From: Pseudomonas sp. ADAK13
GTDB lineage: Bacteria > Pseudomonadota > Gammaproteobacteria > Pseudomonadales > Pseudomonadaceae
NCBI RefSeq assembly: GCF_012935715.1
Contig: NZ_CP052860.1
Coordinates: forward strand, 1,178,001-1,242,000
Length of the DNA stretch: 64,000 bases
Direction of reading: 5' to 3'
Shown here: piece by piece, positions 1 through 8,160 of the stretch
How positions within the stretch are numbered: position 1 is the stretch's first letter
Layout: each line of letters starts with the position of its first letter
Position numbers and translations under genes: made by a program
The notes under the pieces: model-generated
What the model was told of the DNA's origin: nothing
Seen by the model: only the letters and a program-made list of their open reading frames with translations
Database searches by the model: none

Positions 1-1
1 G

Positions 2-556
2 GCAGCCGAACACTTCGTACGGCTTGGCGTGGACCTGATTGACGCCGACCACGCCGCGCGCTGGGTAGTCGAGCCCGGGCGCCCTGCCCTGGCGCAGATT
101 GCCGAGCATTTCGGGGCGAGCGTGCTACAGCCTGACGGGCAACTGAACCGTGGGGCGCTGCGCAAGCTGATCTTCGAAGTGCCTGACGAACGCCGTTGGC
201 TGGAGGCGTTGCTGCACCCGCTGATCACCGAAGAGATTCGCAGCCACCTGGCGCGCGCCCAATCGCCTTACGCGATCCTGGTGTCACCGTTGCTGATCGA
301 GTCCGGCCAGTACACCATGACCCAGCGCGTGCTGGTGATCGACGTGCCGCAATCGTTGCAGATTCAGCGTACCCTGCAGCGCGACGGCATCAGCGAAGAG
401 CAGGTGCAGGCGATTCTCAAGGCCCAGGCCACCCGTGAAGACCGCCTGCGCCACGCCGATGACGTGCTGGTCAATGACCAGGACCTGGCCCGGCTGCATG
501 CCGAGGTCGAGCGACTGCACCACTTTTACCTTACTTTGCGTGGAGGCCGATCATGA
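2..556 (+). CDS. coaE: Dephospho-CoA kinase, 5' end outside window
   Basis: CoaE phosphorylates the 3'-hydroxyl of dephospho-CoA with ATP, the last step of coenzyme A synthesis in the cytosol. The reading frame is open to the left edge of the window, so roughly the first 20 residues, including the P-loop, are missing. The GTG at 29 is an internal codon, not the start. The visible part begins just before the [16 protein letters not shown] block, the family's Asp-Ala-Asp substrate-binding region. It continues through the [15 protein letters not shown] region and a LLIESG strand. The stop overlaps the yacG start by 4 nt (ATGA), so the two are probably translationally coupled. In P. aeruginosa pilD lies immediately upstream, but that cannot be seen here. 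Confidence 0.95.
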   Translation, partial: AAEHFVRLGVDLIDADHAARWVVEPGRPALAQIAEHFGASVLQPDGQLNRGALRKLIFEVPDERRWLEALLHPLITEEIRSHLARAQSPYAILVSPLLIESGQYTMTQRVLVIDVPQSLQIQRTLQRDGISEEQVQAILKAQATREDRLRHADDVLVNDQDLARLHAEVERLHHFYLTLRGGRS

Positions 557-753
557 GCCAACCCTTGACCGTCGAATGCCCAACCTGCGGTGCACCCGTG
601 GAATGGAAAGCGACCAACCCCAACCGCCCGTTTTGCTCGGACCGCTGCAAACTGATCGATCTGGGCGCCTGGGCGTCGGAAGAACACAAGATCCCGGTCA
701 GCCCGGACGCCGAAGACGAACTGTTCTCCGAAGACTTTCAGCCCAAACACTAA
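553..753 (+). CDS. yacG: DNA gyrase inhibitor YacG, zinc-ribbon protein
   Basis: YacG is a small zinc-binding protein that binds GyrB and blocks gyrase from binding DNA. The 66-residue product has the diagnostic CPTCG and CSDRCK pairs (Cys-x2-Cys and Cys-x3-Cys), which make the zinc site. These are followed by [15 protein letters not shown] and an acidic tail, as in family members of 60 to 70 residues. Its start overlaps the end of coaE by 4 nt, the usual coaE-yacG operon of Pseudomonas. It ends with a 4-nt convergent overlap with the minus-strand gene that follows. Confidence 0.96.
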   Translation: MSQPLTVECPTCGAPVEWKATNPNRPFCSDRCKLIDLGAWASEEHKIPVSPDAEDELFSEDFQPKH

Positions 754-965
754 GGCCGCATAAAGCCATAGTCCTGCTGGTCGTCGAGATTCTCTGCAAG
801 GTATTGCAGCTCGTCGGCCAGGTCTTCAAAACTGCGCACGCCCTTGCTCTGCTGCACCACCGCACTGAGCATGGCGCGCAGGGTCAAGCCCGGGTCAAAG
901 CCGATTTCCTGCGCCGCGTCCTGGCTTCTGCGTAACTCCTGCCGCGCCCACTCGTACACACTCAT
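750..965 (-). CDS. Conserved hypothetical protein, 71 aa
   Basis: Small, probably cytosolic protein of unknown function found beside yacG in pseudomonads. I chose the ATG at 965 ([20 protein letters not shown]) because AGGAG sits 9 nt upstream. A start at 1034 in the same frame would add 23 residues with no ribosome-binding site. The protein looks wholly helical, with an acidic C-terminal half ([25 protein letters not shown] in two segments), and has no recognisable catalytic motif. It lies 65 nt downstream of the CbiM-like gene on the same strand, so it may be the third gene of that transcript. Confidence 0.75.
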   Translation of the reverse strand: MSVYEWARQELRRSQDAAQEIGFDPGLTLRAMLSAVVQQSKGVRSFEDLADELQYLAENLDDQQDYGFMRP

Positions 966-1030
966 GATTCCGTGCTCCTGGAAATTTTGCAGAGCATGCG
1001 ACCACTTGCGCGTGCAGGATTTGACGTGGA

Positions 1031-1720
1031 TCAAGGCCGTGGATCGTCATCCTTCCAGGGCGCCGAGAGGTAGCGGGTGCGGTTGAATGTCTCCAGCCAC
1101 TCCGGGCAGAACACCACCAGGGCGCTGATCACCATGCCGTTGATAAAGGCCTCGGGAAAAATGATCAGCCACAAATAGCCGACAAAATCCTCGATCCACT
1201 CCGGCATCGCAAAACGGCCGTCGAACCACAACAACCCCAGGCCCACCAGCAGGCACAACAAGGCCGACAGTGCGGCCGCGAAAAATCCCGAGCAGAAGAT
1301 ATACACAAAGGGATTGCGCGGCTTCGCCCGCTCCACCAGCAGCGCACAGCCTTCGGTGACCAGTACCGGCAACAGGATCAGCAGCATGCCATTGACGCCC
1401 ACGGCGGCCAGATCCTGGCGGCCGAGCAACACCAGGCCGAGCTGTGCGGCCAAGCCACCGACGATCGCCAGGGGCCAATCGAGCAGCAAGGTCACGGCGG
1501 TCATGCCGATGAAGTGGTAGGACACCCCCGTGTCGAAATCCCGGCGTACCAGCCACAACATAAACAGCGCGAACACCGTGCCAAACAGCAAATGCTGGCG
1601 CCGTCGGTCAGCAAACAGCTCGACCCATGGCGAACGCAGGAGCGCCCACATCACCACCGGCGCGTACAGCAGCCAGCCGATGCTGAGCGTTTCCGGCGCC
1701 AGCACCGCGGCGCTGATCAC
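1031..1720 (-). CDS. CbiM-like ECF-type permease (membrane protein)
   Basis: Integral membrane protein of 229 residues with about six or seven hydrophobic segments. It resembles the CbiM-like 'energy-coupling factor ABC transporter permease' family (COG3235-type predicted membrane protein). True CbiM proteins form the metal-binding subunit of nickel/cobalt importers and start Met-His, where the His2 nitrogen ligates the metal. This protein starts MISAAVLAPETLSIGW and has no His at position 2. No CbiN, CbiQ or CbiO gene is nearby, so metal import is unproven. The start overlaps the stop of the upstream thioredoxin-like gene by 4 nt, indicating coupling. Substrate unknown. Confidence 0.72.
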   Translation of the reverse strand: MISAAVLAPETLSIGWLLYAPVVMWALLRSPWVELFADRRRQHLLFGTVFALFMLWLVRRDFDTGVSYHFIGMTAVTLLLDWPLAIVGGLAAQLGLVLLGRQDLAAVGVNGMLLILLPVLVTEGCALLVERAKPRNPFVYIFCSGFFAAALSALLCLLVGLGLLWFDGRFAMPEWIEDFVGYLWLIIFPEAFINGMVISALVVFCPEWLETFNRTRYLSAPWKDDDPRP

Positions 1721-2184
1721 GGCTGCACCTGCTCCAGGGCCTGGCGCAACTCAGCGGCGGAGTCGTATTCATGCTGTGCCACCAGCTTGCCGTGATCCAG
1801 TTGCAGCCACAGTACTTTATCCACAGCCGCCGGATAGCGCGGGCTTATACGCGCATCGCGATCAAGCATGACCCGATAGTTGTAGGCCTGCATGGCCGGC
1901 ACCGCGAACATCTTCGCAATGAGCCGCGGCATGCGCTGGATATCGGCGAGAAACACCGTATGTCGCGCCTCCAGATAGCCCTTGGGCTGCCCTTGCAGCG
2001 CTGCGTCGACGATTTTTGCGGCGTCCATGCTGCGCGCTACCAACAAGGTTTGCGCCTGGTCATCCAGGGTGTAGGCCTGGTCGAACTGGTCAAGCAATGT
2101 CCAGGGTGCAACACGCTCACCCACTTCGACGGCCTGGGCCCACACGGGTAAAAGACTCAAGAACAGCACCACAAAAAACTTCAC
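1717..2184 (-). CDS. Periplasmic thioredoxin-like hypothetical protein
   Basis: Product of 155 residues with a clear Sec signal peptide (MKFFVVLFLSLLPVWAQA, cleavage after AQA about residue 18). The mature part starts VEVGERVAPWTLLDQFDQAY, which resembles the start of thioredoxin-fold/AhpC-type domains. There is no Cys-x-x-Cys pair and no cysteine at the expected catalytic position, so it is unlikely to be an active thiol oxidoreductase. Relatives are sometimes labelled 'FAD/FMN-containing dehydrogenase' in Pseudomonas. I see no flavin-binding motif to support that. It is the first gene of a coupled pair with the CbiM-like membrane protein, so it may be the periplasmic partner of that protein. 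Confidence 0.7.
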   Translation of the reverse strand: MKFFVVLFLSLLPVWAQAVEVGERVAPWTLLDQFDQAYTLDDQAQTLLVARSMDAAKIVDAALQGQPKGYLEARHTVFLADIQRMPRLIAKMFAVPAMQAYNYRVMLDRDARISPRYPAAVDKVLWLQLDHGKLVAQHEYDSAAELRQALEQVQP

Positions 2185-2286
2185 TGCACACTCCTCATGC
2201 CTGGGGGAACTGTCGAGTAGCCAGTCTACACCGACCTTTTGATACGGGACTTCCTGCGGTCATCATTTGGACGCTAAGCTGGTGAC

Positions 2287-2916
2287 ATGGATGACTCAGA
2301 TTATTTGCGCCTGCTCACCGTAGCGGCCGAACAAGCCAATGCGTTCCTGTCCAATGCCCGCAAATGGGAGCGTGAGCGTTGGGTCTGCCAGCGCCTGCTG
2401 CAAGGCTTGAACGTGCCCTACCGCGCCGAAGAGTTCCACGCCGCCGGGCAAGAGCCGCCGGATGTGCTGTTTCGCGATGCCAGTTTCGAGGTGTTTTTCG
2501 TACTCGATGAAGGCCGGCGCCTGAACGACGAGTGGCGCGACGAACTGCTGCGTCGGCGCAGCGCCTTTTCCCTGAGCCAACTGGTTCGACGAGAAGCCAA
2601 ACCCCGGCGCATTCCCGCCCACGAATTCCTGCTGCGCCTGGCGCCCACACTGCGCAAGAAGGCGCACAACTATAAAGAGCGCGGGATGGACCTGGGGGAG
2701 CTGGACCTCATCGCCTTCGCCAGCCTCAAGCGCGAAGTACTGGACCTCAACAGCCATTTTCCACCACCCACCGAGTACCTGCGCCAGGGCTGGCGCTCAC
2801 TGTCCCTCGTGGGTCCGACCTTTGCGCGCGTATTGTTTGCTCATCCGGACGCTCCGGACTTCTTGCGCAACAATCTGGGGCGCAGCATAGTGTTTGATGT
2901 GGGCATCAGCCTGTGA
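2287..2916 (+). CDS. DUF1780 family protein
   Basis: Cytosolic protein of 209 residues that I recognise as the DUF1780 family (P. aeruginosa PA4535-type), which has an endonuclease-like fold in structural work. Function is not established. Visible features are an N-terminal helical part (ANAFLSNARKWERERWVCQR), a PPDVLFRDASFEVFFVLDEG segment that could supply an acidic core like those of restriction-type nucleases, and a basic middle region. No signal peptide or membrane segment is present. It starts at ATG 2287 in a short gap after the divergent thioredoxin-like gene and is followed by the DUF3094 gene. Confidence 0.85.
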   Translation: MDDSDYLRLLTVAAEQANAFLSNARKWERERWVCQRLLQGLNVPYRAEEFHAAGQEPPDVLFRDASFEVFFVLDEGRRLNDEWRDELLRRRSAFSLSQLVRREAKPRRIPAHEFLLRLAPTLRKKAHNYKERGMDLGELDLIAFASLKREVLDLNSHFPPPTEYLRQGWRSLSLVGPTFARVLFAHPDAPDFLRNNLGRSIVFDVGISL

Positions 2917-3005
2917 TCAGGTTGGCGACTATGCTTCTGGCAATGCCGCCAATCACCCGACTGTAACGTGGCGCCCTTCAGCAACGTCTACCTGACGAGG
3001 CCTTT

Positions 3006-3179
3006 ATGACCAGCCGCCTGAACCCCGACGACCAACAGCATGTCGAAGAGTACCTGCAACTGTCCCAGAACCAAGTCGAGCGCAAGCCTTTCCGGCCCTG
3101 GCTGCTCCTTGCCGTGGTGCTGGTTGCAGTGATCGGCCTGGGTTTGCTGAGCCGTCTTTTGAGTTACCTGACGCTATGA
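3006..3179 (+). CDS. DUF3094 family small membrane protein, 57 aa
   Basis: Short gene. The product begins MTSRLNPDDQQHVEEYLQLS, has a basic stretch (ERKPFRPW) at about residues 25 to 32, and ends in one transmembrane helix (LLLAVVLVAVIGLGLLSRLL, residues 33 to 52). This is a type II single-span inner-membrane protein with a soluble N-terminus. It matches the DUF3094 family found next to DUF1780 and ndh in Pseudomonas. It could be an accessory of the adjacent respiratory dehydrogenase, but that rests only on position. Confidence 0.8.
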   Translation: MTSRLNPDDQQHVEEYLQLSQNQVERKPFRPWLLLAVVLVAVIGLGLLSRLLSYLTL

Positions 3180-3239
3180 GCTGCCTTGCGCTCGCTCGGG
3201 TAACCGCACCGATTTCTTTTAGCCTTGCGAGATATCCCC

Positions 3240-4538
3240 ATGACCCATCGTATTATTATCGTCGGCGGCGGCGCCGGCGGCCTGGAGTTGGCTACCCGCC
3301 TGGGTAAGACTCTGGGCAAGCGCGGCACCGCCAGCATCACGCTGGTGGACGCCAACCTGACCCATATCTGGAAACCCTTGCTCCACGAGGTGGCGGCCGG
3401 ATCGCTGAACTCTTCGGAAGACGAACTCAACTATGTTGCCCAAGCCAAATGGAACCACTTCGAGTTCCAGCTGGGGCGCATGAGCGGGCTCGATCGTGAG
3501 CAGAAAAAAATCCAGCTGGCCGCCACCCTCGACGAAGAAGGCCGAGAACTGGTGCCTGCACGCGTGCTGGGCTATGACAGCCTGGTGATCGCGGTCGGCA
3601 GCACCACCAATGACTTCGGCACCGAGGGCGCGGCGCAGCACTGCCTGTTCCTCGACACCCGCAAACAGGCCGAGCGTTTCCACCAGCAATTGCTCAACCA
3701 CTATCTGCGAGCCCATGCGGGGCAGACGGATGTGGTGGAGCAGATCAGCGTCGCCATCGTCGGTGCCGGTGCCACCGGGGTCGAGCTGGCCGCCGAGCTA
3801 CATAACGCTGCCCATGAACTGGCGGCCTACGGCCTGGACAAGATCAAGCCGGAAAACATGCACATCACCCTGATAGAAGCCGGTCCACGGGTGTTGCCCG
3901 CCCTGCCGGAGCGAATTGGCGGGCCTGTGCATAAAACCCTGGAGAAACTCGGGGTGACTGTACTGACCAACTCCGCCGTAAGTGAGGTGACTGCCGACGC
4001 CCTGATCACCAGCAGCGGCCAGGTCATTCCGGCCAGCCTCAAGGTCTGGGCTGCCGGGATCCGTGCGCCAGGGTTCCTCAAGGACATCGATGGCCTGGAA
4101 ACCAACCGTATCAACCAGCTGCAAGTGCTGCCGACCCTGCAAACCACCCGCGACGAGAATATCTTCGCCTTTGGTGATTGCGCAGCCTGCCCACAAGCCG
4201 GCACCGACCGCAATGTGCCACCGCGCGCCCAGGCGGCTCACCAGCAGGCATCGTTGCTGGCCAAGTCACTGAAACTGCGGATTGAGGGCAAGGACCTGCC
4301 GTCGTACAAGTACACCGACTACGGCTCGCTGATCTCGCTGTCGCGTTTTTCGGCGGTGGGTAACTTGATGGGCAACCTGACCGGCAGCGTGATGCTGGAA
4401 GGCTGGCTGGCACGGATGTTTTATGTGTCGCTGTACCGCATGCACCAGATGGCGCTGTATGGCTTCTTCCGCACGGCGATGCTGATGCTGGGAAGCAAGA
4501 TTGGGCGCGGGACCGAGCCGCGCCTGAAACTGCACTGA
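3240..4538 (+). CDS. ndh: Type II NADH dehydrogenase (NDH-2)
   Basis: NDH-2 oxidises NADH and reduces ubiquinone at the inner face of the membrane without pumping protons. The 432-residue protein has an N-terminal FAD-binding Rossmann motif (IIVGGGAGGLELATRLG, residues about 5 to 21). A second, NADH-binding motif (VAIVGAGATGVELAAELH) lies near residue 170, and FAFGDCAACPQ near 310 contacts FAD. The hydrophobic C-terminal region (GWLARMFYVSLYRMHQMALYG in two parts) is the membrane-attachment helix. I chose ATG 3240; an in-frame upstream codon at 3225 would add five residues that the family lacks. Length is normal for the family. Confidence 0.95.
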   Translation: MTHRIIIVGGGAGGLELATRLGKTLGKRGTASITLVDANLTHIWKPLLHEVAAGSLNSSEDELNYVAQAKWNHFEFQLGRMSGLDREQKKIQLAATLDEEGRELVPARVLGYDSLVIAVGSTTNDFGTEGAAQHCLFLDTRKQAERFHQQLLNHYLRAHAGQTDVVEQISVAIVGAGATGVELAAELHNAAHELAAYGLDKIKPENMHITLIEAGPRVLPALPERIGGPVHKTLEKLGVTVLTNSAVSEVTADALITSSGQVIPASLKVWAAGIRAPGFLKDIDGLETNRINQLQVLPTLQTTRDENIFAFGDCAACPQAGTDRNVPPRAQAAHQQASLLAKSLKLRIEGKDLPSYKYTDYGSLISLSRFSAVGNLMGNLTGSVMLEGWLARMFYVSLYRMHQMALYGFFRTAMLMLGSKIGRGTEPRLKLH

Positions 4539-4568
4539 CAGCACGTTCCGGGATAGGACTCGGTTAGT

Positions 4569-4655
4569 GTGGGAGCGGGCTTGCTCGCGAAAGCGGTGGT
4601 TCAGTGCCAGATGTACTGACTGACACACCGCTTTCGCGAGCAAGCCCGCTCCCAC
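4569..4655. repeat. REPIN-type inverted repeat, 30-bp perfect arms
   Basis: The arms at 4569-4598 and 4626-4655 are exact reverse complements. They begin GTGGGAGCGGGCTTGCTCGC and are separated by 27 bases. This is the doublet form (REPIN) of the REP sequences spread through P. fluorescens-group genomes. Such doublets are thought to be mobilised by a RAYT transposase encoded elsewhere; none is in this window. It sits between ndh and the end of the tRNA cluster. Confidence 0.9.
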
Positions 4656-4689
4656 ATTTGTTTTGTGGTGCGGCCGGGATTCCGCGGGC

Positions 4690-4724
4690 AAAAAAAATCC
4701 CCGCATCTTTCGATACGAGGATTT
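4690..4724 (-). terminator. Intrinsic terminator of the tRNA cluster
   Basis: On the minus strand a 13-bp stem (4695-4707 with 4712-4724, two G-T wobbles) has a GAAA loop and is followed by a run of eight U. It lies directly after the last tRNA-Pro gene. Confidence 0.85.
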
Positions 4725-4730
4725 TTAATA

Positions 4731-4807
4731 TGGTCGGGGTAAGGGGATTCGAACTCCTGACATCCTGCTCCCAAAGCAGGCGCGCTACCGGACTGCGCTA
4801 TACCCCG
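4731..4807 (-). tRNA. tRNA-Pro (TGG), distal copy
   Basis: A 77-nt tRNA with encoded CCA. The minus strand begins CGGGGTATAGCGCAG and ends CCCCGACCA. The anticodon loop CTTTGGGAG gives anticodon TGG. The sequence is identical to the copy at 4983-5059. It is separated from the rest of the cluster by an internal terminator at 4810-4837. Confidence 0.97.
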
Positions 4808-4809
4808 GT

Positions 4810-4837
4810 AAAAAAAAGGCGACCTCTCAGTCGCCTT
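4810..4837 (-). terminator. Intrinsic terminator inside the tRNA cluster
   Basis: On the minus strand, AAGGCGAC (4837-4830) pairs with GTCGCCTT (4823-4816) around a 6-nt loop and is followed by a run of seven U. It lies between tRNA-Lys and the distal tRNA-Pro. It should therefore end most transcripts after tRNA-Lys. Confidence 0.75.
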
Positions 4838-4901
4838 CTTCGATCAGCGCTTTTGGCCTCTGATCTTAAGATTCGATTCCAGCGTTAACTGGTCTCAAAA
4901 A

Positions 4902-4977
4902 TGGTGGGTCGTGTGGGATTCGAACCTACGACCAATTGGTTAAAAGCCAACTGCTCTACCAACTGAGCTAACGACCC
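4902..4977 (-). tRNA. tRNA-Lys (TTT)
   Basis: A 76-nt tRNA with encoded CCA. The minus strand begins GGGTCGTTAGCTCAG and ends CGACCCACCA. The anticodon loop has TTT within CTTTTAA. It lies 5 nt downstream of the proximal tRNA-Pro. Confidence 0.97.
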
Positions 4978-4982
4978 AAATA

Positions 4983-5059
4983 TGGTCGGGGTAAGGGGAT
5001 TCGAACTCCTGACATCCTGCTCCCAAAGCAGGCGCGCTACCGGACTGCGCTATACCCCG
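4983..5059 (-). tRNA. tRNA-Pro (TGG), proximal copy
   Basis: Identical in all 77 bases to the copy at 4731-4807, with anticodon TGG and encoded CCA. It is the second gene of the cluster, 9 nt after tRNA-Asn. Confidence 0.97.
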
Positions 5060-5068
5060 GTTTGAAAT

Positions 5069-5144
5069 TGGCTCCGTGACCAGGACTCGAACCTGGGACC
5101 CAATGATTAACAGTCATTTGCTCTACCGACTGAGCTATCACGGA
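5069..5144 (-). tRNA. tRNA-Asn (GTT)
   Basis: A 76-nt tRNA with encoded CCA. The minus strand begins TCCGTGATAGCTCAG and ends CACGGAGCCA. The anticodon is GTT in CTGTTAA. It is the first gene of the minus-strand cluster. Confidence 0.97.
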
Positions 5145-5231
5145 ACTACATATTTCAAAGTGTTACGTTGTTGCTTGTTACCTTCTCTTCGACGCTTCCG
5201 TATCGCTACGTTAGTGCCTCTGAGGCGCGCT

Positions 5232-5259
5232 ATTCTACAATCTTAAAAACCTCTGTCAA
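5232..5259 (-). promoter_or_regulatory. Sigma-70 promoter of the tRNA cluster
   Basis: On the minus strand a consensus -35 TTGACA (5259-5254) is followed, after 16 bases, by -10 TAGAAT (5237-5232). A GC-rich discriminator (AGCGCGCC) comes next. This is the pattern of strong, stringently controlled stable-RNA promoters. It lies about 90 bases upstream of tRNA-Asn. The rest of 5145-5391 holds no gene that I can support. Confidence 0.8.
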
Positions 5260-5391
5260 CCCTTTAAATTGCTTTTAAGACAAGGATTTGCGCTTCTTTC
5301 TGATTTCTCCTTGGGGAGAAGAAACCGTTGGGCTGACGTTGCTGCGGGGCGCACTTTACAAGCCTTTGCCTTACAGTTCAACGCCCTATCG

Positions 5392-5418
5392 AAAAAAAAG
5401 GCCCCGCAATGCGGGGCC
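5392..5418 (-). terminator. Intrinsic terminator of clpB
   Basis: On the minus strand, GGCCCCGC pairs with GCGGGGCC around a short loop (5400-5418) and is followed by eight U (5399-5392). It lies 26 nt after the clpB stop. Confidence 0.9.
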
Positions 5419-5444
5419 TCTTGTTACAGCGCTACAGCCTGAAC

Positions 5445-8009
5445 TCAGTGGAAGACGATTTCGTCGTTCTCCACCGTCGCCTCGACGCTGGTGCCCGGCA
5501 TAAAGCTGCCCGACAGGATCAGCTGTGCCAGCGGGTTCTCGATCCAGCGCTGGATCGCACGCTTCAACGGCCGTGCGCCATACACCGGGTCGTAACCGAC
5601 GGCGATCAGCTTGTCCAACGCCTCGCGGCTCAGCTCCAGCGACAACTCGCGCTCCGCCAGGCGGCTGCGCAGGCGGCCCAACTGGATCTCGGTGATGCCC
5701 GCGATCTGATCCCGCGCCAAAGGCTCAAAGATCACCACTTCATCGACCCGGTTGATGAACTCCGGCCGGAAGTGGCTGGTCAGCGCGTCCATCACGGCTG
5801 CGCGCTGGGCTTCACGATCACCCACCAGTTCCTGGATCTGTACAGAGCCCAGGTTGGAGGTCATCACAATCACCGTATTACGGAAATCCACGGTACGCCC
5901 GTGGCTGTCCGTCAGCCGGCCATCTTCCAACACTTGCAGCAACACGTTGAACACATCCGGGTGGGCCTTCTCGACCTCGTCCAGGAGGATCACCGAGTAA
6001 GGCTTGCGCCGTACTGCTTCGGTCAGGTAACCGCCCTCCTCGTACCCGACATAGCCTGGTGGCGCCCCGATCAGGCGAGCCACGGAATGTTTCTCCATGA
6101 ACTCGGACATATCGATCCGCACCATGGCCTCTTCGGTATCAAAGAGGAACTCGGCCAAGGCCTTGCACAGCTCAGTCTTACCCACGCCGGTCGGGCCGAG
6201 GAACATGAACGAGCCGCTCGGACGGTTCGGGTCGGACAACCCGGCCCGGGAACGCCGTACCGCGTTCGACACCGCAACCACCGCCTCTTCCTGGCCGATG
6301 ACGCGCTGGTGCAACAGGCTTTCCATCTTCAGCAGCTTGTCGCGCTCGCCTTCGAGCATTTTCGACACAGGGATACCGGTCCACTTCGAGACGACTTCGG
6401 CGATTTCTTCCTCGGTCACCTTGCTGCGTAGCAACTGGTTCTCAGGTTTGCCGTGCTGGTCGACCATCTGCAGGCTGCGCTCCAGGTCCGGGATCACCCC
6501 GTACTGCAACTCGGCCATGCGGTTCAGGTCGCCTTTACGGCGGGCTGCTTCCAGTTCCTGACGGGACTGCTCAATCTTTTGCTGGATCTGTGCAGAACCC
6601 TGTACTTCAGCTTTTTCCGAGGTCCAGATTTCTTCGAGGTCCGAATACTCGCGCTCCAGACGAACAATTTCTTCCTGGAGTTTTTCCAGGCGTTTCTTCG
6701 CCGGCTCGTCTTCTTCTTTCTTCAGGGCCTGGGACTCAACCTTCAGCTGAATCAGGCGCCGATCCAGACGGTCCAGCACTTCGGGTTTCGAATCGATCTC
6801 CATGCGAATGCGGCTGGCCGCCTCGTCGATCAAGTCGATGGCCTTGTCCGGCAACTGACGATCAGTAATGTAGCGATGGCTTAATTTCGCCGCCGCAATG
6901 ATCGCCCCGTCGGTGATCGCCACTTTATGGTGGACCTCATACCGCTCTTTCAGGCCACGCAGGATCGCGATGGTGTCTTCTTCGCTCGGTTCTTCCACCA
7001 GTACTTTCTGGAAGCGGCGCTCAAGGGCCGCATCTTTCTCGATGTACTGGCGATATTCGTTCAGTGTGGTCGCACCGACGCAATGCAACTCGCCGCGGGC
7101 CAGTGCCGGCTTGAGCATGTTGCCCGCGTCCATCGAGCCTTCGCCTTTACCGGCGCCGACCATGGTGTGCAGTTCGTCGATAAACAGAATGATCTGCCCT
7201 TCCTGCTTCGACAGTTCATTCAGCAGGGATTTCAGGCGCTCTTCGAACTCGCCACGGAACTTGGCACCGGCAATCAGCGACCCCATGTCCAGGGACAGCA
7301 GGCGCTTGCCTTTAAGACCATCCGGCACTTCACCATTAATGATGCGCTGGGCCAGGCCTTCGGCAATCGCGGTTTTACCCACGCCAGGTTCGCCGATCAG
7401 CACCGGGTTGTTCTTGGTGCGACGCTGCAGGACCTGGATGGTGCGACGAATTTCATCGTCACGGCCGATCACCGGATCGAGCTTGCCTTCTTCGGCGCGC
7501 TTGGTCAGGTCGACGGTGTATTTGTCCAGGGCCTGGCGAGACTCCTCGTGGTTAGGGTCATTGACCGCCTCGCCGCCGCGCAGGTTGTTGATGGCATTTT
7601 CCAGGGCTTTCTTGCTTACGCCCTGGCCCAGCAACAATTTGCCGAGCTTGCTGTTGTCGTCCATCGCGGCGAGCAACACCACTTCACTGGAGATGAACTG
7701 GTCACCCTTCTGCTGGGCCAGACGGTCGGCCTGGTTCAACAGGCGCGCCAAGTCCTGGGACATGTTCACGTCGCCAGTCGGATTTTGGATTTTCGGCAGT
7801 TGGTCGAGCTCTTTGCTCAACTCTTTGCGCAGGCTGTTGACGTCAAAGCCCACCTGCATCAACAAGGGTTTGATGGAACCGCCTTGCTGCTCCAGAAGCG
7901 CTTGCATCAAGTGCGCAGGCTCGATGGCCGGATGGTCCAGGCCAACCGCCAGAGATTGGGCGTCAGATAAAGCCAACTGCAATTTGCTGGTTAAACGATC
8001 AATACGCAT
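5445..8009 (-). CDS. clpB: ATP-dependent disaggregase ClpB
   Basis: ClpB is a cytosolic hexameric AAA+ chaperone that, with DnaK, extracts polypeptides from aggregates after heat stress. The 854-residue protein has the N-terminal repeat domain (about 1-145) and AAA-1 with Walker [10 protein letters not shown] (about residue 205). The long coiled-coil middle domain (about 400-530) is rich in Glu, Lys and Arg. AAA-2 has Walker [11 protein letters not shown] (about 605) and the family hallmark GYVGYEEGG pore-loop region. Length is standard. A sigma-32-type promoter precedes it, and it is the last gene of the rluD-pgeF-clpB run. Confidence 0.98.
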   Translation of the reverse strand: MRIDRLTSKLQLALSDAQSLAVGLDHPAIEPAHLMQALLEQQGGSIKPLLMQVGFDVNSLRKELSKELDQLPKIQNPTGDVNMSQDLARLLNQADRLAQQKGDQFISSEVVLLAAMDDNSKLGKLLLGQGVSKKALENAINNLRGGEAVNDPNHEESRQALDKYTVDLTKRAEEGKLDPVIGRDDEIRRTIQVLQRRTKNNPVLIGEPGVGKTAIAEGLAQRIINGEVPDGLKGKRLLSLDMGSLIAGAKFRGEFEERLKSLLNELSKQEGQIILFIDELHTMVGAGKGEGSMDAGNMLKPALARGELHCVGATTLNEYRQYIEKDAALERRFQKVLVEEPSEEDTIAILRGLKERYEVHHKVAITDGAIIAAAKLSHRYITDRQLPDKAIDLIDEAASRIRMEIDSKPEVLDRLDRRLIQLKVESQALKKEEDEPAKKRLEKLQEEIVRLEREYSDLEEIWTSEKAEVQGSAQIQQKIEQSRQELEAARRKGDLNRMAELQYGVIPDLERSLQMVDQHGKPENQLLRSKVTEEEIAEVVSKWTGIPVSKMLEGERDKLLKMESLLHQRVIGQEEAVVAVSNAVRRSRAGLSDPNRPSGSFMFLGPTGVGKTELCKALAEFLFDTEEAMVRIDMSEFMEKHSVARLIGAPPGYVGYEEGGYLTEAVRRKPYSVILLDEVEKAHPDVFNVLLQVLEDGRLTDSHGRTVDFRNTVIVMTSNLGSVQIQELVGDREAQRAAVMDALTSHFRPEFINRVDEVVIFEPLARDQIAGITEIQLGRLRSRLAERELSLELSREALDKLIAVGYDPVYGARPLKRAIQRWIENPLAQLILSGSFMPGTSVEATVENDEIVFH

Positions 8010-8086
8010 TAGTCACCTTCCTTTTGAGCAGGCCGGAGCTATGAACAAACACATCCTGAATGAAGAAACCTGCCAGATACCCTTAT

Positions 8087-8114
8087 AGATGGGGTGGATT
8101 CTGGAAGATTCAAG
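8087..8114 (-). promoter_or_regulatory. Sigma-32 (heat-shock) promoter of clpB
   Basis: On the minus strand CTTGAA (8114-8109) is followed, after 14 bases, by CCCCATCT (8094-8087). This is close to the RpoH consensus CTTGAAA-N13/14-CCCCATNT. It lies about 78 bases upstream of the clpB start, as expected for a clpB heat-shock promoter. Confidence 0.85.
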
Positions 8115-8160
8115 CGGGCTATTGCTGACTTGCGTCAGGATTGACCCAAGTCAAGAGAGT

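Noticed and set aside
1717..2184. FAD/FMN-containing dehydrogenase label often used for such proteins
   Set aside because: No flavin-binding motif; the sequence is a short secreted thioredoxin-like protein.
4569..4655. CRISPR-like repeats
   Set aside because: The repeats are inverted doublets spread over the window with no regular spacers; no cas genes.
4731..5144. tRNA cluster as an integration site for a genomic island
   Set aside because: No integrase, no partial tRNA repeat as attachment site and no foreign-looking genes on either side.
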